The position numbers were made by a program, and so were the translations under genes. From Gemmatimonadaceae bacterium (lineage in GTDB: Bacteria; Gemmatimonadota; Gemmatimonadetes; Gemmatimonadales; Gemmatimonadaceae): a stretch of DNA of 7,792 nucleotides. Shown in pieces: positions 6,400 through 7,792 of the stretch. The DNA lies in assembly GCA_025451425.1 (NCBI GenBank), contig JANWKK010000146.1, positions 1 through 7,792 on the forward strand, written 5' to 3'. A model generated the notes under the pieces. It saw nothing but the letters and a program-made list of their open reading frames with translations, ran no database searches and was not told where the DNA came from. Within the stretch, counting starts at the first letter, position 1. Every line of letters starts with the position of its first letter.

Positions 6400-6450
6400 G
6401 GGGCTAGGGGCTAGGGGCTAGGGGACTAGGGGCTAGGCAGCTAGGGGCTA
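6400..6450 (+). repeat. GGGGCTA heptamer array with G-quadruplex potential
   Basis: Five GGGG tracts at 6400-6403, 6407-6410, 6414-6417, 6421-6424 and 6429-6432 are separated by CTA, CTA, CTA and ACTA. A sixth at 6444-6447 follows after a GG interruption. Loops of three to four bases make this a textbook intramolecular G-quadruplex candidate on the plus strand, which is the template strand for the DinB-like gene. The mRNA leader would carry the C-rich complement. The array ends one base from the start codon at 6398. Confidence 0.9.
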
Positions 6451-6454
6451 GCTG
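6438..6454. repeat. Perfect 7-bp inverted repeat at the end of the heptamer array
   Basis: CAGCTAG (6438-6444) and CTAGCTG (6448-6454) are perfect reverse complements around GGG. The structure lies 26 bases downstream of the PH-like gene's stop and overlaps the last heptamer unit. It could be a transcript 3'-end hairpin or an operator for a dimeric regulator; no T-tract follows, so an intrinsic terminator is not supported. Confidence 0.5.
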
Positions 6455-6479
6455 TTATTCACGCGCCACGCGCCGCGCG

Positions 6480-6932
6480 TCAGGCATCATGCGCGTGCTC
6501 GGCGTCGCGTACCTCGACGTCGGCCATCTCGAGCTGAACGTGCGAAACGAGGTCGCGGGCGGCGTTCCAGTCGCGTCGCGCGATGCGGAGAAGGACGCGT
6601 CCACCCGATGCCGCTGGAACGAGCTCCAGCGGGGCGATGCCCGTCGTTCGCAGCTCGATGTGCGGCTTCCACCAACGCCCACGTACGTCGACGCTCGCGA
6701 TGCGCTCCGTCGGAAGCACGAGCCGCTGTGCCGGTACCGACTGCCGAAGGTTACGAACGCTCGTATTCTCGATTTCGCTGATCTCGATGCTGCCCGACCA
6801 CTCCAGCGTCAAGCGGTTGCTCTCCCACCGAGCCACGCCGCGCACTTGATACACCTTCGTTTGGACGCGTCCACGCTCGATGTTCGTTTCCTTACCGAGC
6901 GGAAGCGAAAACGGAACGGCGAGTATCGGCAT
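6480..6932 (-). CDS. Hypothetical protein, possibly a bacterial PH-like domain
   Basis: A 150-residue soluble protein I do not recognise with certainty. Strand-rich segments (LTLEWSGSIEISEIEN; QRLVLPTERIASVDVRGRW; PHIELRTTG; PLELVPAA; GRVLLRIARR) are followed by a helix (DWNAARDLVSHVQLEM). Strands ending in one C-terminal helix, with an LPTERIASVDV segment, resemble bacterial PH-like (bPH) domains, which act as scaffolds and often accompany membrane proteins. This is a weak, fold-level inference. There is no signal peptide or membrane segment. The start ATG 6932 shares its first base with the stop of the membrane protein gene (TGATG) and lacks a Shine-Dalgarno, so its synthesis probably depends on translation of that gene. 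The histidine-containing tail (DAEHAHDA) has no known meaning. Confidence 0.75.
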   Translation of the reverse strand: MPILAVPFSLPLGKETNIERGRVQTKVYQVRGVARWESNRLTLEWSGSIEISEIENTSVRNLRQSVPAQRLVLPTERIASVDVRGRWWKPHIELRTTGIAPLELVPAASGGRVLLRIARRDWNAARDLVSHVQLEMADVEVRDAEHAHDA

Positions 6933-7210
6933 CAGTCAGCTCGAGCGCGCGCTCGACGGCGGTGACTGGCTGGCGACACGTCGATCGCGAGCGCGATGAT
7001 GAGTCCAATCACCGGCCAGAGCGTCCACTGACCGCCGAACCAATGCACAACCGCCGTATACCAGAGCATGGTCGTCGGCAAAAAGATAAAACCGAGAACC
7101 GGGTACAAGGGCGTCTGAAAGAGTCCGTTGAACCACGTCGAGAGGAAATACAGGCACAGAATCACCAGCCGCGGCGCAGCAAGCGCGAAAATCACTAAGA
7201 GGCATGGCAT
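6932..7210 (-). CDS. Small multi-helix membrane protein
   Basis: A 92-residue hydrophobic protein. Likely membrane segments lie at about residues 3-25 (LLVIFALAAPRLVILCLYFL), 35-56 (LYPVLGFIFLPTTMLWYTAVV) and 63-78 (TLWPVIGLIIALAIDV), followed by a basic HRRRARARAD tail that should stay cytoplasmic. I recall similar short proteins with an RLV..LYFLSTW, LPTTMLWY and GG.W pattern but no assigned function. The start is ATG 7210; a second ATG at 7205 lies in another frame that has no membrane-protein character. No Shine-Dalgarno precedes it: the upstream bases on the minus strand are TAGCCCCTCTCCCC, a degenerate form of the array upstream of the DinB-like gene. The coupled downstream gene (TGATG) suggests the two products work together, perhaps as a membrane anchor and a soluble partner. 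Confidence 0.78.
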   Translation of the reverse strand: MPCLLVIFALAAPRLVILCLYFLSTWFNGLFQTPLYPVLGFIFLPTTMLWYTAVVHWFGGQWTLWPVIGLIIALAIDVSPASHRRRARARAD

Positions 7211-7349
7211 GGGGAGAGGGGCTAAGTGCTAGGTCCTTGGTGCTACGAGATCCTCGGCGCCAATCTGGAATTCTGAGACATCAGCACACTCCCGGGAAGA
7301 GCCGGCAATGTGCTTGCCATTCGGCGCTTGGTTCTGCTTCTTCGAGAAC
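7211..7349. promoter_or_regulatory. Divergent intergenic region with degenerate heptamer repeats
   Basis: These 139 bases separate the minus-strand membrane protein gene from the plus-strand hydrolase gene, so both promoters or leaders should lie here. Positions 7211-7245 hold GGGG-AGA-GGGG-CTAAGTGCTAGG and a further GGTGCTA, clearly related to the GGGGCTA array at 6400-6450 but decayed. I could not identify a convincing -10/-35 pair in either direction, and no intact small gene is visible. Confidence 0.55.
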
Positions 7350-7792
7350 ATGACGACACTACGTTTCGCGACGCTGCTCGTTGCACTCGCGTTTTTTCGG
7401 CCGCCCCCCGCGTACGAGGTATATGCTATCCGCTTCGCGACGGTCGAGAATTATCCGACGCGCTATCTCGTTGCCGGTGCGGACTCGTCGCGACGAACGC
7501 CGCTGGCGTTTACCGTGTGGCTCATGCGCGGTGGCGGACGCACGGTGCTCCTGGATGCCGGCTTCTATCGCGACAAGTTCATCGAAGGCTGGAAGCCGAG
7601 TCCCTACGCCAAGCCCAGCGAGGCACTGGCATCGCTGGGGGTGAAGCCGGAGGACATTACCGACGTCGTGATCTCCCACATTCACTGGGACCACCTGGAC
7701 GGTGCGGATCTCTTCCCGAAGGCGCGCGTCTGGCTCCAGCGCGACGAGTATGAGCACTACACGAACGATACCGGCGCGGTCCTCGATCGCGC
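7350..7792 (+). CDS. Exported metallo-beta-lactamase-fold hydrolase (3' end cut by window edge)
   Basis: An open frame from ATG 7350 runs off the right edge after 147 complete codons. Residues 1-21 (MTTLRFATLLVALAFFRPPPA) look like a signal peptide, so the enzyme probably acts outside the cytoplasm. The core follows: TVLLDAGF with D69, VVISHIHWDHLDG with zinc ligands H110, H112, D114 and H115, then ADLFPKARVWLQRDEYEHY. HxHxDH with WDHLDG followed by FP.A...LQ..EY is typical of the AiiA/AttM-type lactonase branch of the superfamily, so a lactonase acting on acyl-homoserine lactones or similar esters is possible; the distal His and Asp ligands lie beyond the window. An in-frame ATG at 7308 would add 14 residues (MCLPFGAWFCFFEN) and is less likely, because the signal peptide fits from 7350. 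No clear Shine-Dalgarno is seen. T6 (7392-7397) and C6 (7404-7409) runs lie in the signal-peptide codons. Confidence 0.87.
   Translation, partial: MTTLRFATLLVALAFFRPPPAYEVYAIRFATVENYPTRYLVAGADSSRRTPLAFTVWLMRGGGRTVLLDAGFYRDKFIEGWKPSPYAKPSEALASLGVKPEDITDVVISHIHWDHLDGADLFPKARVWLQRDEYEHYTNDTGAVLDR

Noticed and set aside
6400..6450. CRISPR-like or phage attachment repeat
   Set aside because: The units are seven-base tandem repeats without spacers, and there are no cas, integrase or tRNA sequences nearby.
6941..6956. Perfect 16-bp palindrome TCGAGCGCGCGCTCGA as an operator
   Set aside because: It falls in codons for the RARAR tail of the membrane protein and is probably a by-product of alternating Arg/Ala GC-rich codons.
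7310..7753. A 147-codon plus-strand frame overlapping the MBL gene, and a minus-strand frame opposite it
   Set aside because: The frame starting at 7350 encodes the HxHxDH motif and a signal peptide; the others encode nothing recognisable.

Overview
The window is GC-rich chromosomal DNA from a free-living bacterium, most likely a member of the Gemmatimonadota or a relative. That placement is an inference from three things: the secreted S9 peptidase with Gly/Arg-rich loops, the DUF4412-like and DUF1572/DinB-like proteins, and a recurrent TCGTTAGG octamer. No marker gene is present to settle it. I see no rRNA, tRNA, CRISPR array, transposase, integrase or phage gene.

Layout: positions 1 to 7210 are a continuous run of minus-strand genes. 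Read in their direction of transcription they are: a small membrane protein (start 7210); a possible PH-like protein; a DUF1572/DinB-superfamily protein; a free-standing ClpC-type N-terminal domain protein; an HExxH metallopeptidase; a 68-residue TM2-like membrane protein; a 979-residue secreted S9 serine peptidase; and two tandem paralogous secreted DUF4412-like proteins, the second cut by the left edge. A divergent plus-strand gene for an exported metallo-beta-lactamase-fold hydrolase starts at about 7350 and runs off the right edge. No gene-free stretch is longer than about 140 bases.

Three of the minus-strand junctions are one-base TGATG overlaps (positions 523, 5229 and 6932). These define likely co-translated pairs: DUF4412 with DUF4412, Clp-N with HExxH peptidase, and membrane protein with PH-like protein. 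The S9 peptidase is followed after 10 bases by the first DUF4412 gene, so those three probably form one operon for exported proteins. The Clp-N and metallopeptidase pair suggests a small protein-quality-control module. The Clp-N protein keeps the residues known to bind phosphoarginine in Bacillus ClpC but has no ATPase domain.

Non-coding structure includes a GGGGCTA heptamer array with quadruplex potential ending one base before the DinB-like start codon, and a degenerate relative abutting the start codon at 7210. There are also two copies of a GAGCGAAGCGA-core interspersed element and six copies of the CGTTAGG heptamer. No single gene is a clearly new system; the Clp-N/HExxH pair and the repeat-abutted, SD-less starts are the points most worth following up.
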